This document shows positions 54,513 to 63,481 of a stretch of 64,000 nucleotides of DNA, one piece after another. Made by a program: the position numbers and the translations under genes. The notes under the pieces are model-generated. The model saw only the letters and a program-made list of their open reading frames with translations, was not told where the DNA came from and ran no database searches. The first letter of the stretch is position 1. Every line of letters begins with the position of its first letter. Source of the DNA: Cohnella lubricantis (GTDB lineage: Bacteria > Bacillota > Bacilli > Paenibacillales > Paenibacillaceae); NCBI RefSeq assembly GCF_014212015.1, contig NZ_JACJVN010000019.1:88338-152337 (forward strand). The letters run 5' to 3'.

Positions 54513-56093
54513 ATGTACAAAGTGCTGCTGGCCGATGACGAGCCGTTCGCTCTCGAAGGGCTGGAGCTGCTGGTCGATTGGGAGAAGCGCGGCTTCCGGG
54601 TCGCTCAGGTGTGCCGCAACGGCGAGGAAGCGATCGAGCATATCCGCCAAGACCCGCCGGACTTGGTCGTCACCGACATTCGCATGCCGGTGCTGGACGG
54701 GCTGGAGCTGATCGAGGAGACGCGCCGCTTAGGCAACCGCTCTACTCTGTTCGTCATTGCGAGCGGCTACAACGATTTCGACTATGCGAGGCAGGCGATG
54801 TGTCTTGGCGTCAAGCATTATCTAACCAAGCCGATCATCGGGGATGAAGTCGACGAAGTGCTGGAGCGGCTGCAGAAGGAGCTTCACGAGCGAGAGAGGC
54901 GCCAGCTCATTCGGGACGCCGCAGATCGTTATGCCGTCAGGCAAGCGTTATCGGTACTGCTCTTCGGAAGCGAGGAGGACGAACGGCAGGATGCGTTGCG
55001 GACACTGGGCCGCCTGAGCGGCCAAGCGTCCTATTGGACGTACATGCATGTAGAGACCGATGACGAAGGCTCGAGAGCCGCCCGCGAAGCCGCTCTTCGG
55101 ATAGCAGACGGGCACGGCTGCTGTTATCTGATGGAAGGCAGTCGGGGCGCGTTCGGCCTCGTCGTCGGGTTGGCGCAGTCCACCGATGAAGGCATGCGCG
55201 CGTTCGCGAAGCGGCTGCTTGAGGCCATGCGGAGCAATACGGCCGGCCGAATCGAGATAGCCGTAGGCTGCGGCGTCGGCTGCTTGGGCGATTTGTCCAA
55301 GTCCTATAGCTGTGCCGCCGAGGCTGAGCGGTTTCTCTTCTATAGCGGAGACGCCATCGTTCATTACGAAGACATTCAGGATAAAACGCTGTCTCTCGAC
55401 GTGGGGGCGCTGAAGGATGCTGACGCCATCGTAGAGGCCATGGAGATCGGCGGTCCGGACGATCTTGCGGCTGCGATCCGGCAAGCGTTCCGAAGGTTCG
55501 AGGAGCGTATGACGCTGCCGGAGCTGATCGGCATCTTCGCGACCCAGGCTGCGCTTCGCTGCGCCTCCGTCTACAAATACTTGGGCGGCGATCCCGACGA
55601 ATTGCTTAAACGATCGAGCTTCTTCGCTGTCAGCGAGCCCGGCAGGCATCTGCAGGAGACGGCCGAGGCTTTGATCTCCTTCTGCTTGAACTGCCAGTCC
55701 GCCGTATTCGAGCTGCAGGGAAGACAGACCGGCGGCACGCTGGCGAAGGTCGCTGAATACTTGCGGCATCATTATAAAGAGTCGCTCACCATCAAGGAGA
55801 TCGCGGAACGGTTCTATCTTCATCCTGTCTACTTAGGCCAATCGTTCTCGCGCAGGTACGGCAGAAGCATCCTTGACTATTTGCACGATCGTCGGATCGA
55901 GGAAGCGAAGCGGCTGCTCCGGGAGACGGAGGATGCCTCGTGGGCGATCGCGGAGGCGCTCGGCTACAAGGGCTATCAGCATTTTCTGAAGCAGTTCGAG
56001 AGGCGGCTCGGCATGAAGCCGAGCGAATACAGGCAGCAAGCTTCCGAGAGACGCTCGTCTCCGTCTGCCGCGCAGCCTTCTGAAGAACCTTAA
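54513..56093 (+). CDS. YesN-like response regulator, second of two
   Basis: Regulator of 526 residues. The receiver has LADDE, the phospho-Asp in LVVTDIRMP near 54 and the Lys in YLTKPII. The C-terminus has an AraC-type pair (LTIKEIAERFYLHPVYLGQSF, then AIAEALGYKGYQHFLKQFE). GGAGG lies 7 nt before the ATG and starts within the kinase's last codons, so it is translationally coupled to the kinase. It is the likely activator of the lplABC-xynA genes directly downstream. Confidence 0.85.
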   Translation: MYKVLLADDEPFALEGLELLVDWEKRGFRVAQVCRNGEEAIEHIRQDPPDLVVTDIRMPVLDGLELIEETRRLGNRSTLFVIASGYNDFDYARQAMCLGVKHYLTKPIIGDEVDEVLERLQKELHERERRQLIRDAADRYAVRQALSVLLFGSEEDERQDALRTLGRLSGQASYWTYMHVETDDEGSRAAREAALRIADGHGCCYLMEGSRGAFGLVVGLAQSTDEGMRAFAKRLLEAMRSNTAGRIEIAVGCGVGCLGDLSKSYSCAAEAERFLFYSGDAIVHYEDIQDKTLSLDVGALKDADAIVEAMEIGGPDDLAAAIRQAFRRFEERMTLPELIGIFATQAALRCASVYKYLGGDPDELLKRSSFFAVSEPGRHLQETAEALISFCLNCQSAVFELQGRQTGGTLAKVAEYLRHHYKESLTIKEIAERFYLHPVYLGQSFSRRYGRSILDYLHDRRIEEAKRLLRETEDASWAIAEALGYKGYQHFLKQFERRLGMKPSEYRQQASERRSSPSAAQPSEEP

Positions 56094-56126
56094 ATTTAGG
56101 GGGCGTAGAGCTTAAATCCGAATATG

Positions 56127-56141
56127 TTGCAAGCGCATACA
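56127..56141 (+). promoter_or_regulatory. cre site upstream of the xylo-oligosaccharide importer
   Basis: TTGCAAGCGCATACA matches the CcpA consensus WTGNAANCGNWNNCW at every defined position. It lies 55 nt before the binding-protein gene. Confidence 0.72.
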
Positions 56142-56195
56142 TCAATTCATAATGGAAGGAGCAAGGTAAACCGAATTCCAGAGGAGGAGCAAGAC

Positions 56196-57917
56196 ATGGG
56201 GGTTGCCACGAGAAAGAAGCTGTGGAGCTCATTGTCGCTCGGGTTAGCGCTTTGTCTCGCGCTCGCCGGCTGCAGCGGCAACAGCAGCAATTCTTCCGAG
56301 AGCGAGCCGTCGAGCGCGGCGACTAATTCGACAAGCGCCGGCGCTTCGGCATCGCCGTCAGCATCTGAATCCGATGCTTTGGAACCGATTACGATCTCGG
56401 CATTCATCGGCGCGCCGCAGCAGCAGCCAACGGCGGACAACCGGATCTACAAGAAGATTCAGGACGAACTCGGCGTGAAGCTGAACATGGAATTCCTGGT
56501 CGGCGATCTGCAGCAGAAGCTCGGCGTTATGATTGCAGGCGGGGAATATCCGGATCTCATTACGGCCGATCCGAAGCTCGTAACGGCGAAAGCGGTCATC
56601 CCGCTGGAGGATCTAATCGAACAGTATGGACCGAATCTGAAGAAGCACTACGAGAAATATTGGAACCTGATGAAGGATTCCAGCGACGGCCATATTTATT
56701 GGCTGCCGAACTATGGCGCCTATACCGGGGATTATCTTGCGACTGTATATCAAGGCCCGGCGTTCTGGATTCAGAAGGACATTCTTAAGGAAGCGGGCTA
56801 CCCGACACCTAAGACGCTGGATGAATATTTCAAACTAATCAGCGACTACGCAGCGAAGCATCCGACGACAAGCGACGGCCAGCCGACGATCGGCTTCACG
56901 ACCCTTGCGTACGATTGGCGGACATTCCCGCTCACCAACGCGCCGGAGCATCTCAGCGGCCATGCTAACGACGGCGGCGTCGTGGTCGATAACGGAGTTG
57001 CCACCGTGTTTGCCACCCAAGATATAGCTAAGACTTATTACAAGAAGCTCAATGAAATCTATAACCAAGGCCTGATGGACAAAGAAGCATTCGTTCAGAA
57101 CTATGACCAATATTTGGCTAAGGTCGCTTCCGGCCGCGTGCTCGGCATGTTCGACCAGCGTTGGAACTTCGAACAAGCCGAGAATGAGCTGATCGGACAA
57201 AACAAAATCGGTCAAACGTATGTCCCCTTCCCGTTGACCTACGAAGGCGTCACGGATCACTATCTCGACCGTCCCGTTCTCAACTTGAACAACGGCTTCG
57301 GCATCAGCAAGGACGCGAAGGATCCGGTGCGCATCATCCAGTTCCTTGACGCGTTGGTATCCGAAGACTGGCAGAAGACACTGCAGTGGGGCGAAGAAGG
57401 CGTTGACTACCTGGTGGATGAGAACGGCAAATTCTACCGGACGCAGGAACAGCGCGATCAGCAGAATGATCCGACTTGGAAGCTGGCCAATAAAGCCGAC
57501 GCATTATGGGCTTACGCGCCGAAGATGGAAGGCACCTACAGCGACGGCAACGCGACGGGGCCGGGAACCCAGCCGGACGAATTCTATAACTCGCTTAAGC
57601 CGGAGGACAAAGAGGTTCTTGACGCTTACCAGCATAAGACTTGGACGGAGTTCTTCACCCCCGCTCCGGAGAATCCAATCTATTATCCGGCTTGGAATAT
57701 CGACTTGATTGACGGCTCCGACGCCTCGGTCGCCAATAAGCAAATGACAGACGCTACGCTTAAGTATTTGCCGAAGGCGATCATGTCTAAGACAGACCAA
57801 TTCGATTCCGTCTGGCAAGAGTACGTAGACGCTTATGCGAAGATCAACGTGAAGGCGTACGAAGATCGGATCAATTCGCAGATTCAGTGGCGGATTGAGA
57901 ACTGGAGCAGCAACTAA
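56196..57917 (+). CDS. LplA/LipO-type solute-binding lipoprotein
   Basis: Binding protein of 573 residues with a signal peptide ending in the lipobox LALAGCSG near residue 25, a Ser-rich linker, and the long-form domain seen in LplA/YtcQ proteins. GGAGGAG precedes the ATG at 56196. With LplB- and YtcP-like permeases and a GH10 xylanase it matches the layout of aldouronate/xylo-oligosaccharide importers known in Paenibacillus. The ligand is therefore probably a xylan fragment. Confidence 0.86.
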   Translation: MGVATRKKLWSSLSLGLALCLALAGCSGNSSNSSESEPSSAATNSTSAGASASPSASESDALEPITISAFIGAPQQQPTADNRIYKKIQDELGVKLNMEFLVGDLQQKLGVMIAGGEYPDLITADPKLVTAKAVIPLEDLIEQYGPNLKKHYEKYWNLMKDSSDGHIYWLPNYGAYTGDYLATVYQGPAFWIQKDILKEAGYPTPKTLDEYFKLISDYAAKHPTTSDGQPTIGFTTLAYDWRTFPLTNAPEHLSGHANDGGVVVDNGVATVFATQDIAKTYYKKLNEIYNQGLMDKEAFVQNYDQYLAKVASGRVLGMFDQRWNFEQAENELIGQNKIGQTYVPFPLTYEGVTDHYLDRPVLNLNNGFGISKDAKDPVRIIQFLDALVSEDWQKTLQWGEEGVDYLVDENGKFYRTQEQRDQQNDPTWKLANKADALWAYAPKMEGTYSDGNATGPGTQPDEFYNSLKPEDKEVLDAYQHKTWTEFFTPAPENPIYYPAWNIDLIDGSDASVANKQMTDATLKYLPKAIMSKTDQFDSVWQEYVDAYAKINVKAYEDRINSQIQWRIENWSSN

Positions 57918-57935
57918 CTGAAGGGATGATAGGCT

Positions 57936-57970
57936 GCGGAAAGCATCGGCGAACCGCCGGTGCTTTCTGC
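57936..57970 (+). other. Stable hairpin between binding protein and permeases
   Basis: A 15-bp stem with wobble pairs (57936-57950 with 57956-57970) and a 5-nt loop, not followed by a T run. It could stabilise or process the transcript so that more binding protein is made. Confidence 0.55.
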
Positions 57971-58017
57971 GCTTGACGTTTCCATTGGTGCCGGAAGATA
58001 GACAGGAGGAGAGAACG

Positions 58018-58986
58018 ATGGCAAGCGCGCCGAAAGGGATATCATCGAATACAGCCGCGATGACTGCCGCACCCAAATCGTCCATATTCAAACGGATGCG
58101 CAGCCAGAAGCAGCTGATGCTCATGTCGCTGCCGATTCTGCTTTACGTCCTATTATTTTCTTACTACCCCATTTGGGGCTGGACGCAAGCCTTTCAGAAT
58201 TACAAGCCGGCTCTGCCCTTTTCCCAGCAGGAATGGGTCGGGTTTAAGCAGTTTAATTTTCTTTTCAGAGACGATAGTTTCCTGAAGGTTCTGCGCAACA
58301 CGGTCGGCATGAGCTTCATCAACCTTGTTCTTGGCTTCCTTACGGCGATCGCGCTCGCGATCCTGTTGAATGAGATCAAGAGCAGGCTGTTTAAGCGTAC
58401 GATCCAGACTATCTCCTATCTTCCGCACTTTCTATCGTGGATTATCGTTACGGGCCTCGTTGCGAATGCGTTGTCGATAGACGGCGGGATTATCAATGTG
58501 CTGCTCATGAAGCTCGGATTCATTCAAGAGCCGATCATGTGGCTCAGCAAGCCGCATTACTTCTGGGGAATTGTAGGCGCTTCCCACGTCTGGAAGGAAG
58601 TCGGCTGGAACGCGATTATTTACTTGGCGGCTATCACGTCTATCGATCCCTCTCTGTATGAAGCGGCGGAGATCGATGGGGCGAATCGATATAAGAAAAT
58701 GCTTCATATTACCTTGCCGGGAATCAAGTCGATCGTCATTATTCTGCTAATCATGAATCTCGGCTGGATTCTGGATGCGGGCTTCGAAGTCCAATACCTG
58801 CTCGGCAACGGCGTCGTCGTCGATTGGTCGCAGACGATCGATATATTCGTATTGAAATACGGCCTGCAGATCGGCAACTATTCGCTGGCAACCGCCGCAG
58901 GCATCTTTAAGACCATCGTCAGCGTCGCGCTAATCTTCGCAGCCAATACGGTTGCCAAACGTATTGGCGAGGACCGATTAATATGA
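58018..58986 (+). CDS. LplB-type sugar ABC permease
   Basis: Permease of 322 residues with six membrane segments and the coupling motif EAAEIDGANRYKKMLHITLP near 218. A hydrophilic N-terminal 40 residues precede the first helix, as in LplB proteins. The ATG has AGGAGGAG upstream. No ATPase is encoded nearby, so a shared MsmX-like ATPase is expected. Confidence 0.88.
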   Translation: MASAPKGISSNTAAMTAAPKSSIFKRMRSQKQLMLMSLPILLYVLLFSYYPIWGWTQAFQNYKPALPFSQQEWVGFKQFNFLFRDDSFLKVLRNTVGMSFINLVLGFLTAIALAILLNEIKSRLFKRTIQTISYLPHFLSWIIVTGLVANALSIDGGIINVLLMKLGFIQEPIMWLSKPHYFWGIVGASHVWKEVGWNAIIYLAAITSIDPSLYEAAEIDGANRYKKMLHITLPGIKSIVIILLIMNLGWILDAGFEVQYLLGNGVVVDWSQTIDIFVLKYGLQIGNYSLATAAGIFKTIVSVALIFAANTVAKRIGEDRLI

Positions 58987-58999
58987 GGAGGGCAACCTG

Positions 59000-59899
59000 A
59001 TGAGAACTAGAACGCTTCGGCTCGAGCCGGTTGTCTTCCATCTATTCAACGCGACCGTCATGCTTGCGCTGGCAGTCGTCACGCTGTATCCATTCCTGAA
59101 TACGCTGGCCGTATCGTTTAACGCGGGCAACGATACGATCCGCGGCGGCATCTATTTATGGCCTCGAATATGGACGGACCAGAATTACAGGGCGGTGTTC
59201 GCAGGCGGAACGATCTATCATGCCTTCTGGGTATCGGTAGCGAGAACGGTCATCGCCACGTTGCTAAGCCTGTTCCTGACCTCGATGCTGGCCTATGCGG
59301 TCAGCCGCAAGGAATATGTGTTCCGTAAGCCGGTTACGATCCTCATCGTGCTGACGATGTATTTCAATGCGGGGCTCATTCCTACCTATTTCCTGATCAA
59401 GGATCTGCATCTTCTGAACAACTTCCTGGTTTATATCATTCCAGGCCTGATCAGCGCGTTTAACATGATCGTCATTCGCACCTATATGCAGACGCTGCCG
59501 GAAGGGCTCATTGAATCGGCCAAGGTAGACGGCGCCGGCGACTTCCGGACGTTCTTCTCCATTATCCTGCCGCTCTGCCAGCCTGTTCTCGCTACCGTTG
59601 CGCTGTTCGTCGCGGTCGGGCAGTGGAATTCCTGGTTCGACACGTTCCTGTATGCTTCTTCTAAGCAAAATTTAAGCACGCTGCAGTACGAGCTCATGAA
59701 GCTGCTGTCCTCAGCGTCTTTCTCGAACACCAACCCAGCCGTAGCCAATAGCGGTGCAGGCGCAACACTTCAAATGGTTACACCGATATCGATCCGCGCA
59801 GCCATCACGATCGTGGCTTCCGTGCCGATTCTCGTCGTGTATCCCTTCCTGCAGAAGTATTTCGTGCACGGCATGCAGCTCGGCAGCGTAAAGGAGTAG
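59000..59899 (+). CDS. LplC/YtcP-type sugar ABC permease
   Basis: Permease of 299 residues, six membrane segments, with the coupling motif ESAKVDGAGDFRTFFSIILP near 173. It begins 13 nt after the LplB-type gene. Together they form the importer channel. Confidence 0.88.
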   Translation: MRTRTLRLEPVVFHLFNATVMLALAVVTLYPFLNTLAVSFNAGNDTIRGGIYLWPRIWTDQNYRAVFAGGTIYHAFWVSVARTVIATLLSLFLTSMLAYAVSRKEYVFRKPVTILIVLTMYFNAGLIPTYFLIKDLHLLNNFLVYIIPGLISAFNMIVIRTYMQTLPEGLIESAKVDGAGDFRTFFSIILPLCQPVLATVALFVAVGQWNSWFDTFLYASSKQNLSTLQYELMKLLSSASFSNTNPAVANSGAGATLQMVTPISIRAAITIVASVPILVVYPFLQKYFVHGMQLGSVKE

Positions 59900-59943
59900 C
59901 TTGATATCATGATTCCGATATGAGACATGGGAGGGATGGAAGG

Positions 59944-60954
59944 ATGGCGGCTATAGATCCATTTGAGACGAATGTATCGCTCGCGGAAGCGTTCCAGAAC
60001 GATTTTGCGATTGGCGCAGCGGTAAATGGGAGGACGATCGTCAGCCAGCGGGATTTGCTGAAGCGGCATTATAACAGCTTGACGGCGGAGAACGAGATGA
60101 AGTTCGAGAGCGTTCATCCGGCCGATGGCGTCTATACGTTCGAAGAGGCAGATCGCATCGCCGCATTCGCCTCCGAGAACGGCATGAAGCTGCGTGGTCA
60201 TACGCTCGTATGGCACAACCAGACGCCGAATTGGGTGTTCCAGGACGAACGCGGCGGATCGGCGGATCGACAGACGCTGCTCGCCCGGATGAAAGATCAT
60301 ATCGATACGGTCGTTGGCCGTTACCGCGGCTCCATCTACTGCTGGGACGTCGTCAATGAAGCGGTAACCGATGAAGGGGAGGAATGGCTGCGGCCGACGA
60401 GATGGCTGCAAGGCATCGGCGGCGATTATATCGCCCAAGCGTTCTGGTTCGCCCATGTAGCGGATCCTGAAGCGCTGCTATTCTATAACGACTACAATGA
60501 ATCCCACCCAGGCAAGCGGGAGAAAATTTACCGTCTCGTGAAGTCGTTGCTTGAGCAGGGCGTGCCGCTGCACGGCATCGGACTGCAGGCGCATTGGAAC
60601 TTAACCGATCCGACGCTGGACGATATCCGGGCCGCGATCGAACGATACGCTTCGCTCGGCGTGAAGCTGCAGATTACGGAGATGGACGTATCGGTCTTCG
60701 AGTTCGAGGACAGACGTACCGATCTGACCGCTCCGACGGCCGATATGCTGCGGCGGCAGGAGGAGCGCTACGGGCAATTCTTCCGGCTGTTCCGCGAATA
60801 TCGCGATGTGCTGACGAGCGTAACGTTCTGGGGGGCGGCCGACGACCATACGTGGTTGGATCATTTCCCAGTCAGAGGCCGCAAGAACTGGCCGCTGTTG
60901 TTCGATACGGAACAGCGCCCGAAAGGCGCGTTCCGCGAAGTCGTCAGCCTATAA
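59944..60954 (+). CDS. xynA: Intracellular GH10 endo-1,4-beta-xylanase
   Basis: GH10 enzyme of about 336 residues without a signal peptide. Visible are HTLVWHNQTPNWVF near 84, the acid/base Glu in YCWDVVNEAVTD near 136, and the nucleophile Glu in LQITEMDVS near 244. It should cut imported xylo-oligosaccharides in the cytosol, like XynA2 of the Paenibacillus aldouronate cluster. GGGAGGG supports the ATG at 59944 over that at 59920. Downstream partners expected in such clusters (alpha-glucuronidase, beta-xylosidase) are absent or broken here. Confidence 0.9.
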   Translation: MAAIDPFETNVSLAEAFQNDFAIGAAVNGRTIVSQRDLLKRHYNSLTAENEMKFESVHPADGVYTFEEADRIAAFASENGMKLRGHTLVWHNQTPNWVFQDERGGSADRQTLLARMKDHIDTVVGRYRGSIYCWDVVNEAVTDEGEEWLRPTRWLQGIGGDYIAQAFWFAHVADPEALLFYNDYNESHPGKREKIYRLVKSLLEQGVPLHGIGLQAHWNLTDPTLDDIRAAIERYASLGVKLQITEMDVSVFEFEDRRTDLTAPTADMLRRQEERYGQFFRLFREYRDVLTSVTFWGAADDHTWLDHFPVRGRKNWPLLFDTEQRPKGAFREVVSL

Positions 60955-61107
60955 CCAAGGGAACGTTCCGCTCGGCGGATCTATGGTTCTTTGTCGAGAC
61001 GTTGACCCATAGTTTACGGATACGAAGCCGAAGTCGTCCGAGAACAGCCGAGCGAGCTCATGAAGCAAGAAGAGAAAGGTAACGCCGGGAAGGGAGGATA
61101 AAGGCGG

Positions 61108-61420
61108 ATGAAGCCGGACATGTCGGAACTGCCCGCCGCGTATCGGAGAGCGGCCGCAAGAGACAAGCGGGGCACCGTTCGAGAGGTCTCTTATCCGGTT
61201 AACCATTACATCAACGCGAATCGCCAATTGGTGACGAATCGCCATATCGATAGAAGAGAAGCGGGAAGAGAGACGGTACGGGGAGAAGCGATCCTGAAAT
61301 CGTGCAACGTGTATCTACCGGCGGGATACGACGAGAGCGATCCGGATACCCGCTATCCTGCGTTGTATCTGCTTCACGGAGTAGGGGGAGACCAGTACGA
61401 GTGGCTGCGCGGCAGCGGGA
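61108..61420 (+). pseudogene. Truncated esterase (alpha/beta hydrolase), N-terminal part only
   Basis: About 105 residues resemble the N-terminal half of xylan-cluster esterases: VREVSYPVNHYINANRQLV, then SCNVYLPAGYDE and YPALYLLHGVGGDQYEWL. The frame then runs directly into the beginning of a GH43 gene, so the nucleophile elbow (GxSxG) and the rest of the triad are gone. AGGGAGG precedes the ATG. The 150 nt between xynA and this start may also be residue of lost genes. Confidence 0.72.
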
Positions 61421-61423
61421 TGG

Positions 61424-61790
61424 AGATGGATAGCCCTAGAGCGGCAATCGCGAACCCTATCCTATGGGCGGACGTTCCGGATCCGTGCGTCATCCGGTCG
61501 GGGGATATATGGCAAAGGCTCGTGGGCCGCATGCTTGCGACACCATGACGGCATGTTCTATGTTGCCTTCTCCTGCAACGACATGAATCGAGACAACGGT
61601 TGAGAATTTGCCTTACGATAGGAGCCGGATCTATTTGAGGATCCGGTTCAACTTCTTAGACAGCACGTTGGATCATTTCATGGGCTGCCGTATTGGGTTG
61701 TTTCATTATGCGGCCAAGGATATCGGAGGAGTCGCCGATTTCGATTATTTCCATTACGAGAGAATGGACGAACGAGAAGGCTGCTACTAA
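61424..61790 (+). pseudogene. GH43 beta-xylosidase broken into pieces in three frames
   Basis: Conserved GH43 pieces appear in order with large gaps. First, NPILWADVPDPCVIRSGD in one frame (about 61450-61506). Then YGKGSWAACLRHHDGMF and YVAFSCNDMN in a second frame (61508-61588, stop at 61601). Then SRIYLRIRFNF and LDHFMGCRIGLFHYA with VADFDYFHYE in a third frame (about 61620-61770, stop at 61788). An intact enzyme is about 500 residues, so most of both domains is deleted. It is the position where XynB would be expected after XynA2. Confidence 0.78.
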
Positions 61791-61854
61791 AGGCTGTAAT
61801 AATCGACTAGAATATAGGGGAGATCAATCAGGCGGAAGTCCGGAGGAGGTAACC

Positions 61855-62205
61855 ATGAAAGTCGAACGGATCGTAGCAAACATCCGCACGGATCGAATGG
61901 AACAAGCTAGATGGTTCTACCAAGAGCTGTTAGGGCTCGATTTGTTAATGGATCATGGCTGGATAGCAACCTATGGTTCGGATCAAGAGATGAACATACA
62001 GATTTCGTTCGCTTCTCAAGGCGGTTCGGACACGCCTGTGCCTGATTTGTCTATCGAAGTTGATGATTTAGACGCTGCATTCGAACGTATGAAGGAAGCA
62101 GGGGTTCCAATTGAGTATGGACCGGTCATTGAGCCTTGGAGCGTCAAACGATTCTATGTGCGAGACCCATTTGGAAAGTTAATCAATATTCTCGCTCATC
62201 GCTGA
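61855..62205 (+). CDS. VOC-family (glyoxalase-like) protein
   Basis: Protein of 116 residues with the paired beta-alpha-beta-beta-beta modules of the VOC fold (ARWFYQELLGLDLLMDHGW near 18-36, RFYVRDPFGKLINILAHR at the end). Start chosen at the ATG with GGAGGAGGT 4-5 nt upstream. Substrate unknown. Candidates are antibiotic resistance or small-molecule isomerisation. It appears intact, unlike its neighbours. Confidence 0.78.
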   Translation: MKVERIVANIRTDRMEQARWFYQELLGLDLLMDHGWIATYGSDQEMNIQISFASQGGSDTPVPDLSIEVDDLDAAFERMKEAGVPIEYGPVIEPWSVKRFYVRDPFGKLINILAHR

Positions 62206-62236
62206 GGACGAGACCGGGAGGGGAGGAGCCTTTGCG

Positions 62237-62320
62237 TTGAAAATATTATTTACTGCCATCTCTTATGGATTGATGTTGTTTGGCTGCCTATTTGGCGCGA
62301 CGCTGTCGGATTTAGAATAA
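62237..62320 (+). CDS. Candidate 27-residue membrane microprotein
   Basis: A TTG with GGGAGGAG about 8 nt upstream opens a 27-codon frame encoding MKILFTAISYGLMLFGC followed by LFGATLSDLE, one hydrophobic helix. I do not recognise a family. The good ribosome binding site is the main support. It could also be the end of a decayed gene. Confidence 0.35.
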   Translation: MKILFTAISYGLMLFGCLFGATLSDLE

Positions 62321-62393
62321 TCTCGATGAAAGCATACAGTCGATCAAGTAAACGTAAAGAACTTCTTTGATAAACAACTTCAGGGGGCTTGAA

Positions 62394-62507
62394 TTGAAGG
62401 TCAAACGAATCGTGACCAATATTCATACGAAAGATTCAGAGAAGGCTAAATATTTCTACCAAGACGTACTAGGACTCGACCTGTTGATCCTTGCGCATAT
62501 AGATTAG
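62394..62507 (+). pseudogene. Truncated VOC-family paralogue
   Basis: The 37-residue frame (TTG start, CAGGGGG upstream) matches the start of the VOC gene at 61855: KRIVTNIHTKDSEKAKYFYQ and DVLGLDLL. It then hits a stop, and the remaining 80 residues are missing. It is a duplicated gene reduced to its N-terminus. Confidence 0.72.
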
Positions 62508-62538
62508 GTTAAATTTGAATCGATGGGGGTTTGATCGA

Positions 62539-63024
62539 ATGTTCTATGTCAATTCAAGGGCGATTATTGAGAGATATGCCGACGGTGAGCTGGAGATCGT
62601 TATTCAGACAAGAACAAAACCTAACGAGTCAGAAAGGATTGAATTACCTGGTGGAAGGATTGAACCCTATGAATCTCTTATCGCCGCGGTTATAAGAGAA
62701 GTAAAAGAAGAGACGGGATTAGATCTTATCGAGATAGAGGGAGAAGAGCTTCGAATAATAACGAATGGAACTGACTTTGAAGTCGAATGCCTAACACCTT
62801 TCGCTGCATACCAGACCATCAAAGGACCAGTCGATTCTGTCGGATATTATTTCAGGTGTAAGGCTAAGGGGGAATTATTAGTCACTGGTGATGACACTAC
62901 AGGAATCAGATGGATAAGTGTTAAGAAACTGAATGCCATGTTTGCCGAGAACCCGTTGCAATTCTCGGATATCGATCAAGCCGGAATAAAGATCTATCTA
63001 AAGTCATTGCAATCAAAGGGCTGA
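62539..63024 (+). CDS. NUDIX hydrolase
   Basis: Protein of about 161 residues with a complete NUDIX box, GGRIEPYESLIAAVIREVKE then ETGL, near residues 43-66. It would hydrolyse a nucleoside diphosphate derivative. GGGGG lies about 9 nt before the ATG at 62539. A TTG at 62515 is in frame. It looks intact and is more AT-rich than the genes before 61 kb. Confidence 0.82.
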   Translation: MFYVNSRAIIERYADGELEIVIQTRTKPNESERIELPGGRIEPYESLIAAVIREVKEETGLDLIEIEGEELRIITNGTDFEVECLTPFAAYQTIKGPVDSVGYYFRCKAKGELLVTGDDTTGIRWISVKKLNAMFAENPLQFSDIDQAGIKIYLKSLQSKG

Positions 63025-63029
63025 AAAAC

Positions 63030-63113
63030 ATGAAAATAGAGATTGTTTCAGTTCCTTCATATTCGGGGATGCCGGAAAAGCGCTATTTTTCCGATAAGAA
63101 GAGGAGAATCTAA
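63030..63113 (+). other. 27-codon frame, possible gene remnant
   Basis: An ATG 5 nt after the NUDIX stop opens a short frame beginning MKIEIVSVPSYSGMPEKR. I see no family match. In this neighbourhood of internally deleted genes it may be a remnant rather than a microprotein. Confidence 0.25.
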
Positions 63114-63115
63114 TT

Positions 63116-63481
63116 TTGAGCAAAAAGATAGTTTATAAAAAGGGTTATAAGCAATTCTATATGCCGAAGACGCAGCCGGGAATTGTGGAAGTGCGGAGAA
63201 TGGCATTTCTGATGATTAATGGTTCTGGTGACCCCAACGGTGGGGAATTTGTCAAGGCGACAGAAGCTTTGTATAGCTTGAGTTATGCGGTGGGAAGCTT
63301 TGACGATGAGCCGGAAAGCTTTGCACGAATGGAAGCGTTCTGTATAGAGCATGGATATATCCGTGCAAGCAAAATTCACCGGGAAATCTATTTATCAGAT
63401 CCCCGTAAGACGGGACCAACAAAGCTGAAGACGGTGCTAAGATTTCCTGTAATAAGTGCAGACGCCAGAACATGCATATGA
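63116..63481 (+). pseudogene. GyrI-like-domain protein with internal in-frame deletion
   Basis: The 121-residue frame matches both ends of a GyrI-like small-molecule-binding protein that is normally about 200 residues. The N-terminal part has YKQFYMPKTQPGIVEV and NGSGDPN with EALYSLSYAV. The C-terminal part has FDDEPESFARMEAFC and REIYLSDPRKTGPTKLKTVL. About 80-90 residues between YAV and FDDEP are missing, with the frame preserved. TTG start with GAGGAG upstream. It may be translated but lacks the core of the fold. Confidence 0.62.

Noticed and set aside
60955..61107. Remnant of an alpha-glucuronidase or other xylan gene after xynA
   Set aside because: A short open stretch before the esterase start looks like a possible protein C-terminus, but I could not match it to any family.
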